Origin: Bryobacterales bacterium | Lineage (GTDB): Bacteria; Acidobacteriota; Terriglobia; Bryobacterales; Bryobacteraceae | DNA length: 64,000 bases | NCBI GenBank assembly: GCA_003164035.1 | Contig: PLRS01000019.1 | Span: 42,219-106,218, forward strand | Direction of reading: 5' to 3' | In this document: positions 44,686 to 52,624 of the stretch, one piece after another | How positions within the stretch are numbered: the first letter of the stretch is position 1 | Layout: every line of letters begins with the position of its first letter | Notes under the pieces: model-generated | Database searches by the model: none | What the model saw: only the letters and a program-made list of their open reading frames with translations | What the model was told of the DNA's origin: nothing | Position numbers and translations under genes: made by a program

Positions 44686-45138
44686 ATGAAAGTTGTGCTC
44701 GCTATTATGGCTGCCGCCACCCTCCTCGGCGCAGGCGAAGTCAAACTCGGCAAACCCTTCTCGCTGAAAGATCCCGTCAGCATCGCAACCCTATTGGCCC
44801 ACCCCGACGATTACGCAGGCAAGACTGTCCAAGTGAAAGGCAGGATCGCTGAGGTGTGCCAGATGATGGGTTGCTGGATGGACCTTGTCAGCAACGACGG
44901 GCAGAAGATCCGGATCAAGGTCAACGACGGCGAGATCGTGTTTCCCAAGGACGCCTCCGGCAAGGCGGCCGTGGCCGAAGGCCGGTTCACCAAGATCGTC
45001 CTCACGCGGGACCAAGCCATTGCACAGGCCGAAGAGCAGGCCAAAGAGGCAGGCAGAAAGTTCGATCCGGCTTCGGTGAAGAGCGGGATGACGTTGTACC
45101 AGATTCAAGGTACAGGGGCGGTCATTACTTCGGAGTAG
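44686..45138 (+). CDS. DUF4920 exported protein
   Basis: The 150-residue product has a short signal (MKVVLAIMAAATLLGAG) and an OB-fold-like core: KTVQVKGRIAEVCQMMGCWM and then IRIKVNDGEIVFPKDASGK. The 'VC..MGCWM.L' segment is the mark of DUF4920, which carries two cysteines that may bind metal or form a disulfide. Proteins of this family are periplasmic and of unknown function. Transcription likely starts almost at the ATG. Confidence 0.75.
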   Translation: MKVVLAIMAAATLLGAGEVKLGKPFSLKDPVSIATLLAHPDDYAGKTVQVKGRIAEVCQMMGCWMDLVSNDGQKIRIKVNDGEIVFPKDASGKAAVAEGRFTKIVLTRDQAIAQAEEQAKEAGRKFDPASVKSGMTLYQIQGTGAVITSE

Positions 45139-45142
45139 CGCG

Positions 45143-45277
45143 TTAGGGGACCAGCTTCAGAATCGTTCCGTGTCGGGAATCGCCTTTCCACTCGCGGCTG
45201 GAGCGATCCAACCACCTCACCCATCCAACAGGCATCCAGTAAGCCGGAGGGGTCATCATTCTCGGGATTTCTCGCAC
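45143..45277 (-). CDS. Short coding-like frame, possible gene remnant
   Basis: From a GTG at 45277 the frame reads VREIPRMMTPPAYWMPVGWV and then RWLDRSSREWKGDSRHGTIL, ending in KLVP and a stop (44 codons). The amino-acid make-up is protein-like, with conserved-looking Trp, Pro and Gly. The frame stays open upstream into the LolA-like gene's 3' end. It may be the tail of a larger lost protein or a small gene. I do not recognise it. Confidence 0.3.
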   Translation of the reverse strand: MREIPRMMTPPAYWMPVGWVRWLDRSSREWKGDSRHGTILKLVP

Positions 45278-45332
45278 GTAGCGGCGGATAACGATTCGGG
45301 TTTGAGGAGCGATCGGCGCTGGAGCGTCTGGG

Positions 45333-46127
45333 CTATTGGCCTTTGGGCAGGATTTTGATTTTTCCGGGCAAGGTGAACAGGTCGTCTTTCAGGTCCTTGT
45401 TCATCTGGACCGAGTCGGCGTAAAGCTCGAAGACTTTATCGCCGTTGCGTTCGCGATGAATGTCGTAGGGCCAGACGATGCCATCCACGGTGCGGTACTT
45501 GGTATAGACCGTGACTTCGGTATCGAAGTCTTTATAGATGGGGTTGCGGCGGCGGTAGGTCTGGCGGACGGGCAGCTTGGTGGACTGGTTGAAAGAGACG
45601 GTGACGGTGAAGCCGGTGGCGTCGGTGATATCGACGATGTCGACGGGCTGGTTTTCGAACGTGTCGCGGCCTTCGGAGTAAAAGGAAAGGCCCGGCTCGT
45701 TCCAACGCTGGCGGAGGATATAGAGGATGCCGCGCTCGGTGCTTTCCGTGTAATTGGTGTAGGTTTCGTCGGGGAGGGGACTGGCGCCGCGGTAGCTCAC
45801 ATTCCAGCCGCCCTCGTCGGTGAACAGAAGCCAGCCTTCGTCCTGCTTTTTGCCGAAAGCCTGGCGCTCGCGCAGGCCGAGTTTGCCCGGAGCGGGCACG
45901 GTGTACCGCGTGTAAATGGTCGCCACCGAAAGACCCGAGATCTGGCTGCGGTAAAAAGAGTAAGCGCGGCCGGAGACAACGCGGTCTTCCATGTGCAGGA
46001 ACGCTTCGCCGCCCAGCGCGGCCAGAGCTTCCTCGACGACGCGCTTGCCGCGCTCCTGACGGGTTTCCTGGCCTCGGGCCAGGGCGACGGCCAGAGCGGC
46101 CGCGAGGGCAATGTGGCGGGTACGCAT
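45333..46127 (-). CDS. Exported LolA-like/outer-membrane lipoprotein-sorting-like protein
   Basis: The 264-residue protein has a signal peptide (MRTRHIALAAALAVALARGQ). A beta-sheet body follows: RVVSGRAYSFYRSQISGLSV, TEVTVYTKYRTVDGIVWPYD and RERNGDKVFELYADSVQMNK. It has the 'concave beta-sheet plus DG..W' pattern of LolA/LolB-like outer-membrane lipoprotein carriers. Its ATG shares one base with the stop of the M16 partner gene (TAATG), indicating translational coupling, so it probably works with that protease pair in the periplasm. Exact cargo unknown. Confidence 0.65.
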   Translation of the reverse strand: MRTRHIALAAALAVALARGQETRQERGKRVVEEALAALGGEAFLHMEDRVVSGRAYSFYRSQISGLSVATIYTRYTVPAPGKLGLRERQAFGKKQDEGWLLFTDEGGWNVSYRGASPLPDETYTNYTESTERGILYILRQRWNEPGLSFYSEGRDTFENQPVDIVDITDATGFTVTVSFNQSTKLPVRQTYRRRNPIYKDFDTEVTVYTKYRTVDGIVWPYDIHRERNGDKVFELYADSVQMNKDLKDDLFTLPGKIKILPKGQ

Positions 46128-48394
46128 TAGTGTGCGGCCAGATCCTCGACCTTCAGGCCGTTGTTCACCTGGAAGCTGGTCACGGTGGCGTCCGCGAGTT
46201 TCTGGCCGTCCTCCATGATGACCACTTTATAGGGTACGCGAACGCCGGCAAGCTCGCGGTAATCGGAATAGATCTCTTCGGTGGATTTGGGCGGGGAGCC
46301 GGGGCTGTAGCTCTGGTACAGCAGGCGTTCCGGCAAGCCGGTATCCGGTGAGACGACCAGCCTGGTGGTCGCATAGCGGTCGGAGATTTCCAGCGTACGA
46401 TCGTCGACGGCGCTGACGGTGCGGCCGGCGATGCGATCGCTGAGCAGAAGCTGGAACCAGGAGCGAAGCAAATCCCCCTGAATTTGCTGCAGCGTTTCGC
46501 CGCCGACCTGGCCGGCGCCCGCGGCGCCCCTCATGTAACACGTCTTGCCGTCGGAGTAGACCAACATGCCCCCGTTGGCGGCGATCAGTTCCTGGCGCAT
46601 ATAGGAAGGAGCGATCCATTGCTCGACCTCTTTGACAAAGCTGACGGATTTGGAGGGATCCAGTTGGTAGTCGGCGGCGCGGCGGTAATCATGCACGGCC
46701 GCGAGTTTGCCCGAGCCGCCGACGGCTTGCTGGACCCGCTGGAGCAGCTTCTTGCCCCGCGCGGCACGTTCCGGGTCGACCGGTTTTTCTTCCAGGCGCG
46801 CTTCGGGAATAGTGAGATCGATGGGCTTGATGGGAAGGCCGAGGGAATCGAGGGGCGCGCCGAAGTGCTCCGGATTCCCCACCGCCACGATGGTGAAATT
46901 GGCCGGATTGAGACGCTCCTTGGCGACCCGCAGGACGTCGGCGCGGGTGACCGCGGCGAGCGCGCTCTGATACTGCTGGATGAAATCCTTGGGATAGCCG
47001 TAATACTCGTAGTTGAGCAGGCGGTTGAGGGTCTTAGCCTTGCTGTCGAAGGCAAAGACAAGGCTGTTGAGAGCGGTGTCCTTGGCGGCCTTCAGCTCGG
47101 CGTCGGTTACCTCGGCGGTGCGCAGGCGATCGACTTCGGCGAGAATGACCTTAATGGTTTCCGCGGTGGAAACCGACTTGGTGCTGCCGGAGATCTGAAA
47201 CAGACCGGGATGGTCGTAGTTGCCGCCCCAGCCGGCGTAGATCTGGTAGGCGTTGCCCATCCTGGTGCGCACCAACTGGAACAGGCGGCTCTGAAATCCA
47301 CCGCCCAGGATGTCGCCCGCGATTTCGAGCGCGGCGTAATCCTTGTCGCGGAACTCGCCGCCGAGGTGGCCGATGGAGAAGAACGTCTGGCTGACGTCGG
47401 TCTTGGTGGCCAGATAGACGCCCGGCGCGGGCTGGGCGGCGACTTTCGGGAAGGCGGGAACGGGCTGCTGCTGGGCCGTCCAATCGGCGAAGAGCTTTTC
47501 GATTTTGGCGCGCATCTGGGCGGCGTCGAAATCGCCGTGGACCGCCAGCATCGCGTTGGCCGGGAAAAAGTAGCGCTGGTAAAATTCCTGTACATCGGCG
47601 CGGGCGATGCGATTGATGGTGTCGTACTGTTCATCCCAGCCGTAGGGCGTGGCGGGGCCGTAGACGATATCGGCGAACTGGCGTTCCAGGATGCCGTGAG
47701 CGTCGTCGTTGCGGCGCGCGATCGAGCTGCGCATCTGGGTCTTGGCGAGCTCCACTTTCTCGGCGCGGAATTCCGGCGCGGTGAGGAGGTCGTGAAAGAC
47801 GGCCAGGACGTCGTCGGCGTTCTCTTTGAGACAGGAAAAGCTGACGGCGCCGTAAGTTTCGTCGATGCGGCTCTCGACGGAAGCGGCCACGTCCTCCAGT
47901 TGCGCGTCGATCTGGTCCCCGGTGCGGGTCTTGGTGCCGCCGGTCCGCAGCGCCATGCCGGTGATGGTAGCGAGGCCGATCTTATCTGGCGGATCGAAGA
48001 GGTTCCCGGTGCGTATGCGGGCCGAGCCGCCGATCAGGGGCAGGTCGCGATCCTCAAGAAGAGAGACGCGCATGCCGTTGGGGAGGGTGAAGGTTTCCAC
48101 CTTGGGAATGGAGATGGGCTTCAGCGGGGAAAACTTCAGATCCTTATAAGACGGAGCCGGGGCGGGAGCGGCGGCATGGGCGGCGGGGCGCGCGGCCGGA
48201 GCGGTTTGCGCCCAGGCGGCGAAGGGGAGAAAAAGAAACACCAGGAGATTAACACCGTGGCGCACGCACTCGTGCGTGCCGCGTCGAGTCTTTACTCGAC
48301 GCTTCTTCGCCCGATGGCGGCGGGCGTCGGCAAAAGTGCCGACGCGGCACGCAAGAGTGCGCGCGCCACATTCGCCGGTCCGCCCCCTCCTCAT
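46127..48394 (-). CDS. Non-catalytic M16 peptidase partner with REPIN inserted near its N-terminus
   Basis: The ATG at 48394 overlaps the upstream M16 stop (ATGA). The 755-residue product has M16 domains (TFTLPNGMRVSLLEDRDLPL, later AVHGDFDAAQMRAKIE). In place of the HxxEH zinc motif it has no such sequence near the corresponding strand (GLATITGMALRTGG), so it is the inactive partner of a heterodimer. Residues about 9-45 are encoded by a REPIN (48257-48369). The signal helix VNLLVFLFLPFAAWAQ lies after it. An internal GTG (48265) could restore a normal signal peptide. A C-terminal beta domain follows the peptidase part. Confidence 0.8.
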   Translation of the reverse strand: MRRGRTGECGARTLACRVGTFADARRHRAKKRRVKTRRGTHECVRHGVNLLVFLFLPFAAWAQTAPAARPAAHAAAPAPAPSYKDLKFSPLKPISIPKVETFTLPNGMRVSLLEDRDLPLIGGSARIRTGNLFDPPDKIGLATITGMALRTGGTKTRTGDQIDAQLEDVAASVESRIDETYGAVSFSCLKENADDVLAVFHDLLTAPEFRAEKVELAKTQMRSSIARRNDDAHGILERQFADIVYGPATPYGWDEQYDTINRIARADVQEFYQRYFFPANAMLAVHGDFDAAQMRAKIEKLFADWTAQQQPVPAFPKVAAQPAPGVYLATKTDVSQTFFSIGHLGGEFRDKDYAALEIAGDILGGGFQSRLFQLVRTRMGNAYQIYAGWGGNYDHPGLFQISGSTKSVSTAETIKVILAEVDRLRTAEVTDAELKAAKDTALNSLVFAFDSKAKTLNRLLNYEYYGYPKDFIQQYQSALAAVTRADVLRVAKERLNPANFTIVAVGNPEHFGAPLDSLGLPIKPIDLTIPEARLEEKPVDPERAARGKKLLQRVQQAVGGSGKLAAVHDYRRAADYQLDPSKSVSFVKEVEQWIAPSYMRQELIAANGGMLVYSDGKTCYMRGAAGAGQVGGETLQQIQGDLLRSWFQLLLSDRIAGRTVSAVDDRTLEISDRYATTRLVVSPDTGLPERLLYQSYSPGSPPKSTEEIYSDYRELAGVRVPYKVVIMEDGQKLADATVTSFQVNNGLKVEDLAAH
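48257..48369. repeat. REPIN: two inverted REP palindromes inside a coding sequence
   Basis: The 113-bp element starts GTGGCGCACGCACTCGTGCG and ends GTGCGCGCGCCAC. Each half is a REP-type hairpin: ACTCG...TTTA...CGACGC in the left half, GCGTCGGCAAAAGTGCCGAC in the right half. They are head-to-head around a 19-bp centre (TTCTTCGCCCGATGGCGGC). It lies in the first codons of the M16 partner gene and keeps the frame open. A related single copy is at 54370-54415. Confidence 0.8.
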
Positions 48395-49884
48395 CTCGCA
48401 CCTCCGCCCGGATTCACGGTATACGCAACGGTGCGGGACTTAGTTACGAAGCACTGCCTGGCCACCCGCGCGACGTCCGCCGCGGTCACCTTATTCAGAT
48501 CGTCGATCTCGGTGAAAAGCTTGCGCCAGTCGCCGTAGCCGGCATGGGCCGAAGCGAGTGAAGAAGCCAGGCCGGCATTGCTGTCGAGCCTGCGGATGAC
48601 CGAAGCGCGGACTTTGGTTTTCACCCGGTTCAGGGTTTCGCTATCGACCGGAGTGGCAAGGAAACGCCCCAGCAGGTCGTCCAGAGCTTTCTGGTTTTCC
48701 TCTACGGTGTGGCCGCGGCCGGGAACCAGGAAAAACAGAAACAGATTGGGATACCGGCCATCGGGATAGGTGGCGATGGCCTCGGCCTCCAGGGCGATGT
48801 GTTTTTGCTCGACCAGTTCCTTATACATCATGCCGGTACGGCCGCTCGAAAGGATCATGGAGATCACATCGAAAACCGGATCGTCCGGATCGTACTGGTC
48901 GGGGCGATGGTAGCCGATCACCAGCAGCGGCTGGTTGCGGGATTCCACAACTACGGTTCTGGGGCCGGACGGTTCGGGGTCGCGGGTGACGATGGCGGGC
49001 GGCAGCGGGCGGGCCGCCATGGAGCCGAAATAGCGTTCGGCCAGGCGGCGCGCCTCGGCGGGTTCGATATCGCCGACCATGGCGATGACGATGTTAGCGG
49101 GCGCGTAGTACTTTTCGAAGAAAGCCCGCGCTTCGGCCACGCGCAGGTTCTGGGTGTCGCTATTCCAGCCGCCGGGCGGATTGCGATAGGGGAACGCTTC
49201 GAAGGCCGTAGCGGTGAAATCCTCCAGCAGCCGGCCCTGGGGGCTCGATTCCACGCGCATGCGGTTCTCTTCCATCACCACGTCGCGCTCCTTATAGAAT
49301 TCGCGGAAGACGGGATGGAGGAAGCGCTGCGACTCCAGCAGAAACCACAACTCGGCGCGGTTGGAGGGAAGGCTGTAGAAGTACTCGGTGTGATCGAGCG
49401 AGGTGTCGGCATTCATGTCCACGCCGCCGTTTTCCTCGATGATGCGGGAAAACTCGTTGGGCTCGACGTAAGCCTGGGCGTGATCGATGGCGATCTTCAA
49501 CTGGGCTTCCAGCAAAGAGATGCGGCTCGCGTCCGCCTTGGGGCCCTTGTCGCGCTCGGCATCGAGACGCCCGTAGATCTCTTCGATCTCGTCCAGGGCT
49601 TTCTTTTCCGCCGCCCAATCCCTGGTGCCGATGGTCTCGCTGCCCTTGAAGGCCATGTGCTCGAACATGTGCGCCAGGCCGGTCTGGCCAGTGGGATCGT
49701 CGACCGAGCCGGCGTTCACGTAGGTATGAAACGACACCACCGGAGCGTCGTGCCGCTCGACCACGATGAAGTGCAGCCCGTTCGCGAGGGTGAACTCGGT
49801 AACCCGCTTTTCAAATTCCTTGAGATCCTGAGCCGGCAGCGAGATCGCGGCAACCAGAATCGCGCCCAAACCGAACCGTTTCAC
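48391..49884 (-). CDS. M16-family zinc metallopeptidase (catalytic subunit)
   Basis: GAGGAG precedes the GTG start. The 497-residue product has a signal (MKRFGLGAILVAAISLPAQ) and the zinc motif HMFEH (His72, Glu75, His76). The usual downstream glutamate lies in the helix ending KLQVEPNEFSR-like sequence near residue 140-155. It is the active half of a heterodimeric pitrilysin-type protease, exported to the periplasm or outer membrane, with the next gene as its inactive partner. The two genes overlap by 4 bp and the LolA-like gene follows, giving a three-gene operon. Confidence 0.88.
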   Translation of the reverse strand: MKRFGLGAILVAAISLPAQDLKEFEKRVTEFTLANGLHFIVVERHDAPVVSFHTYVNAGSVDDPTGQTGLAHMFEHMAFKGSETIGTRDWAAEKKALDEIEEIYGRLDAERDKGPKADASRISLLEAQLKIAIDHAQAYVEPNEFSRIIEENGGVDMNADTSLDHTEYFYSLPSNRAELWFLLESQRFLHPVFREFYKERDVVMEENRMRVESSPQGRLLEDFTATAFEAFPYRNPPGGWNSDTQNLRVAEARAFFEKYYAPANIVIAMVGDIEPAEARRLAERYFGSMAARPLPPAIVTRDPEPSGPRTVVVESRNQPLLVIGYHRPDQYDPDDPVFDVISMILSSGRTGMMYKELVEQKHIALEAEAIATYPDGRYPNLFLFFLVPGRGHTVEENQKALDDLLGRFLATPVDSETLNRVKTKVRASVIRRLDSNAGLASSLASAHAGYGDWRKLFTEIDDLNKVTAADVARVARQCFVTKSRTVAYTVNPGGGAR

Positions 49885-49947
49885 TGGTGATGGCTCCTCT
49901 GTATTTCTAGAGGATAGCAGTGAAGGGGCGAGGGCGCGGTCCCCCGG

Positions 49948-50220
49948 CTAGTCATAGACCTCGCGACGATGGCCGATCCGCGTCACGCTCACGAGCATCA
50001 GCCCATCGTCGATGATGTACAGCACGCGCCAGCCGCCCACCCGGACACGCCACTGATCTTTGTAGCCTTTTAGCTTCTTGCAGCCCACAGGCCGGGGATT
50101 GTCCGCCAGCGATTCGAGTTTGCGGACGATACGAGCCAGCGCGTTATCCGTTAGCGCCTCGAGTTCCTTCCGTGCCGACGGCTTTAGCTCGACGGAGTAA
50201 TTACTCACCGAGGCGGCCAC
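49948..50220 (-). CDS. RelE/ParE-family toxin
   Basis: The 90-residue basic protein (LKPSARKELEALTDNALARI, then GGWRVLYIIDDGLMLVSVTR and IGHRREVYD) has the RelE fold signature, with the C-terminal VxxIGHRxxVY motif of mRNA-cleaving toxins. A GTG at 50220 or a nearer GTG at 50208 starts it. It overlaps the antitoxin's 3' end by about 20 bp, so the pair is translated together. Confidence 0.85.
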   Translation of the reverse strand: MAASVSNYSVELKPSARKELEALTDNALARIVRKLESLADNPRPVGCKKLKGYKDQWRVRVGGWRVLYIIDDGLMLVSVTRIGHRREVYD

Positions 50221-50392
50221 GTTTCACAAAATCCGCCTTGATCTTTTCGAGTGGAATCCCTTTCTCCTTGCGGCGGGACTCCGAAATCAATCCATCCCAG
50301 AAATCCTCCAACACGGCGCCGTATTTTTTTAAGTTAATCTGAACGGCCACCTTGCGGCCTTTCTCGTCGGTGACGTACTGGATTCCATTCAT
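50201..50392 (-). CDS. Antitoxin paired with the RelE/ParE-type toxin
   Basis: The ATG at 50392 (MNGIQYVTDEKGRKVAVQIN) follows AAGGAAAATGAAGCT. The 63-residue acidic/basic protein continues with a helical C-terminal part (GIPLEKIKADFVKRGRLGE), of the Phd/RelB-like kind common next to RelE toxins. It should bind and neutralise the toxin and repress the operon. Confidence 0.72.
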   Translation of the reverse strand: MNGIQYVTDEKGRKVAVQINLKKYGAVLEDFWDGLISESRRKEKGIPLEKIKADFVKRGRLGE

Positions 50393-50464
50393 AGCTTCAT
50401 TTTCCTTCAAGTGGCGGCCTCGGCGCATTGTATATTTATCGCGATGCCCGTGGCGCCATGGGCA

Positions 50465-50707
50465 TCAGCGCGTGCGCGCAAAGTGCCGCTCGAACAGCTC
50501 CCGCGCCCGCCGCAGTCCCTCCGGGGTCAGCACCACCGACTTTGCTTTGCTCTTCGGGTCCTGGATGAAGCCCTTGGCATGCAGCCGGTCGAGAGCATCC
50601 CAGTCGTGGGATTTCCACGCACGAGCCCCCCACTCATCTTCGTCGAATGCCGACAGAGACAGCAGCGCCAGTACCATCTCGTCGACTTTGTCCTGGTCGT
50701 AGTCCAT
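50465..50707 (-). CDS. DUF6429-family protein
   Basis: The 80-residue protein (MDYDQDKVDEMVLALLSLSA, then AWKSHDWDALDRLHAKGFIQ and DPKSKAKSVVLTPEGLRRAR) matches DUF6429, an all-helical small domain, usually solitary, of unknown function. CAGGAC lies upstream of the ATG. It sits beside toxin-antitoxin genes but has no obvious partner. Confidence 0.75.
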   Translation of the reverse strand: MDYDQDKVDEMVLALLSLSAFDEDEWGARAWKSHDWDALDRLHAKGFIQDPKSKAKSVVLTPEGLRRARELFERHFARTR

Positions 50708-50870
50708 TTGCGTCCTGTTCCAAGCAAGAGTTTACAATGAGGGCGAGAGCGCTACCAAAGGGTCGCGCCACCCATACCGATTGATTGCTGGTCGGTAAGA
50801 GTGCGCTCTCAAAGCCACGTCGTTATTCTGCGGCGGGACGCCGGTACGCTACAATCATCGGGAGGCGACT

Positions 50871-51146
50871 ATGGCTGGCCGCGTTTTCTCCATTCCGCGC
50901 CTTGACGGGCGAAAAGAAATGCCTCCCTCGGAGGCACGCCGCACGCATGACGAGCTTATAGAGGCGATCAGGGGCGGTCAGGCGATGCTCTTGAGAGTGT
51001 TCGGCAACATGGCGGAGGCCGCCGACGAGCGAATTGCATCGGTCGAGAGCGACATAGCAGCCTGCTGGAGTCGGCTCGCCATGATCGAGTCGCGCACCGG
51101 GGAAGCGGAAAGTCGGCTCAATATGCGGCACCCAGTAGCAAGATGA
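50871..51146 (+). CDS. Small helical (coiled-coil) protein
   Basis: A strong GGGAGG ribosome-binding site 5 nt before the ATG and a TACAAT box at 50850 support this gene. The 91-residue product is mostly helical (EARRTHDELIEAIRGGQAML, then ERIASVESDIAACWSRLAMI), likely a short coiled coil. No family was recognised. Its stop overlaps the ATG of the next gene (ATGA), so the two are coupled. Confidence 0.55.
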   Translation: MAGRVFSIPRLDGRKEMPPSEARRTHDELIEAIRGGQAMLLRVFGNMAEAADERIASVESDIAACWSRLAMIESRTGEAESRLNMRHPVAR

Positions 51147-51973
51147 CGGAGGGTCGGTCGATGGCACGCCGGGAGGTCCATCGCAGGCTCGCTCGACTGA
51201 CTGCAACGGCGGTCGCCTCAATTCTGTTTCCAGTGGCAGTCGCTCTGGCGGCGGCTCAGGAGCCAACGGAGCCGACGACCCTCGTGGTTACCGTCCACGA
51301 CCCCAGCGGGGCCGCAATTCCGAACGCCCGCGTGTGGTTGTACCCACGCCCGGATCGAGAGCCAACAGCGACGCGAGACGGAAGGCTCTTCTTTGCGGCG
51401 AAGCCGGGAGATCACGATCTGTTCGTTGAAGCCCCGGGCTTTCGCGAGGTCGCGAAACGGATCGAAGTGCGGGCCGACGCGCCGACGGCGATCAATCTCA
51501 CTCTGGAGATTGGAGGCTGTACCGAATGCGTGGAGGTCGCGGCCTTACCACCGGATTCGGACGTTGTGTTGACGGTGTCGGACGAAGCCGATCACCGGGA
51601 GCTCACGCTGAGAACCGCCGACCTGAAGTCCTTGAACCACCAAAGCGTCGCGGTTGACGAGCCGGGCGCTCAAACGCGAGAGTCCTACTCCGGTTTCTCG
51701 CTGGCGGGCGTGATCGATAAGCTCTGCGCAGCCGGAAACTGCGATCTTCGCAAGCCACGGGTCTATATAGTTGTAACTGGCTACGACGGCTATCTCGTGC
51801 TTCCGCTCGCGGGGCTTGGCGACGCGGCGCGCGCGCAGATAGTGGTGGCCGACGCGGCGTCAGGCAAGGCTCTTCCTCACAGCGGCCTGAGAGTGTTCCT
51901 GATTGAGGAAGGCCATGTCACCGAGTCGGTGCACGGGATTATTGGCATACGCCTCGCAGCACCGCAGCGGTGA
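51143..51973 (+). CDS. Exported protein with carboxypeptidase-regulatory-like domain
   Basis: The 276-residue product has a signal peptide (LTATAVASILFPVAVALAAA) and a CarboxypepD_reg-like beta domain (about 45-130, TLVVTVHDPSGAAIPNARVW). The C-terminal domain (about 145-276, ELTLRTADLKSLNHQSVAVD ... GLRVFLIEEGHVTESVHGI) resembles the oxidoreductase molybdopterin-binding-like fold, without the catalytic cysteine environment. It is translationally coupled to the small coiled-coil protein before it. Its role is unknown. Confidence 0.6.
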   Translation: MTEGRSMARREVHRRLARLTATAVASILFPVAVALAAAQEPTEPTTLVVTVHDPSGAAIPNARVWLYPRPDREPTATRDGRLFFAAKPGDHDLFVEAPGFREVAKRIEVRADAPTAINLTLEIGGCTECVEVAALPPDSDVVLTVSDEADHRELTLRTADLKSLNHQSVAVDEPGAQTRESYSGFSLAGVIDKLCAAGNCDLRKPRVYIVVTGYDGYLVLPLAGLGDAARAQIVVADAASGKALPHSGLRVFLIEEGHVTESVHGIIGIRLAAPQR

Positions 51974-52018
51974 GCCGAAGCGGCCCGGTTATTACCGGCT
52001 GGGAATTCCAGGGATGTC

Positions 52019-52345
52019 CTACCTGAGCTGGATATCAACTTCCCGATAGCTGCCCGGTGTAGCCACATTGACAGCTTCAATGACGCGCTGAATGTGAGGG
52101 CGAAGGCGCGGCCATTGCTGCTGGCCGAGGACCACGATCCCGATTTTGCGGCCCGCAAGGTTCTGCTGATAGCGCATGTTCTTGTCGGTGGTCAGCAGGA
52201 TGTCGAACCCGGCCTGCTCCGCCGCGGTCAGCAGGTCGCCATTCCTGAGCTTGTCCCAGCCTTGCTGCGCTGCTGTGCGAACGGTATGGCCTTCCAGATA
52301 TGGACGGATCGGCACAGGCGTTGCCTGATCGAAAAGGATAAGCAT
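52019..52345 (-). CDS. PIN-like (DUF5615) protein, toxin partner of DUF433
   Basis: This 108-residue protein (MLILFDQATPVPIRPYLEGH, then DILLTTDKNMRYQQNL) has the PIN-like fold of DUF5615, with acidic residues at the start and after the central strand that fit a metal-dependent nuclease. Its ATG directly follows the stop codon of the DUF433 gene, with no gap. The pair is a known toxin-antitoxin arrangement; activity is inferred. Confidence 0.82.
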   Translation of the reverse strand: MLILFDQATPVPIRPYLEGHTVRTAAQQGWDKLRNGDLLTAAEQAGFDILLTTDKNMRYQQNLAGRKIGIVVLGQQQWPRLRPHIQRVIEAVNVATPGSYREVDIQLR

Positions 52346-52585
52346 CTACGGCGCGTAAGCGGGTGCTTTATCGAGACTGCGGGCGGCGAACTCGATCACC
52401 GCCTTGACTTGTTCGCGCTCCAGCCCGTCGAACCATTCCATGATGTCGTCGATATTAGCTCCGGCTTCGATGTTTTCGAAAATGGCGGCGACCGGCATAC
52501 GGGTTCCCCGCAGCACCCACGCACCACTCACCTTGCCGGGAACGCTCTCCACGGCGGGGCACTGTGACCAATCCAGATTTGGCAT
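52346..52585 (-). CDS. DUF433 antitoxin-like protein
   Basis: The 79-residue protein (VSGAWVLRGTRMPVAAIFEN, then IEAGANIDDIMEWFDGLERE) is a DUF433 family member, a small winged-helix protein usually paired with DUF5615 nuclease-like proteins. GAGGACACC lies upstream of the ATG. It precedes and abuts the DUF5615 gene, consistent with an antitoxin made first. Confidence 0.82.
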   Translation of the reverse strand: MPNLDWSQCPAVESVPGKVSGAWVLRGTRMPVAAIFENIEAGANIDDIMEWFDGLEREQVKAVIEFAARSLDKAPAYAP

Positions 52586-52624
52586 CGTTCGGTGTCCTCG
52601 CTTCAGGATAGCTCCACTTGGCCC

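Noticed and set aside
46484..48538. Long plus-strand open frame of 684 codons over the M16 genes
   Set aside because: It is the antisense of the M16 partner gene and has low-complexity GC-rich composition with no family motif. The minus-strand frames carry recognisable M16 domains, operon overlaps and signal peptides.
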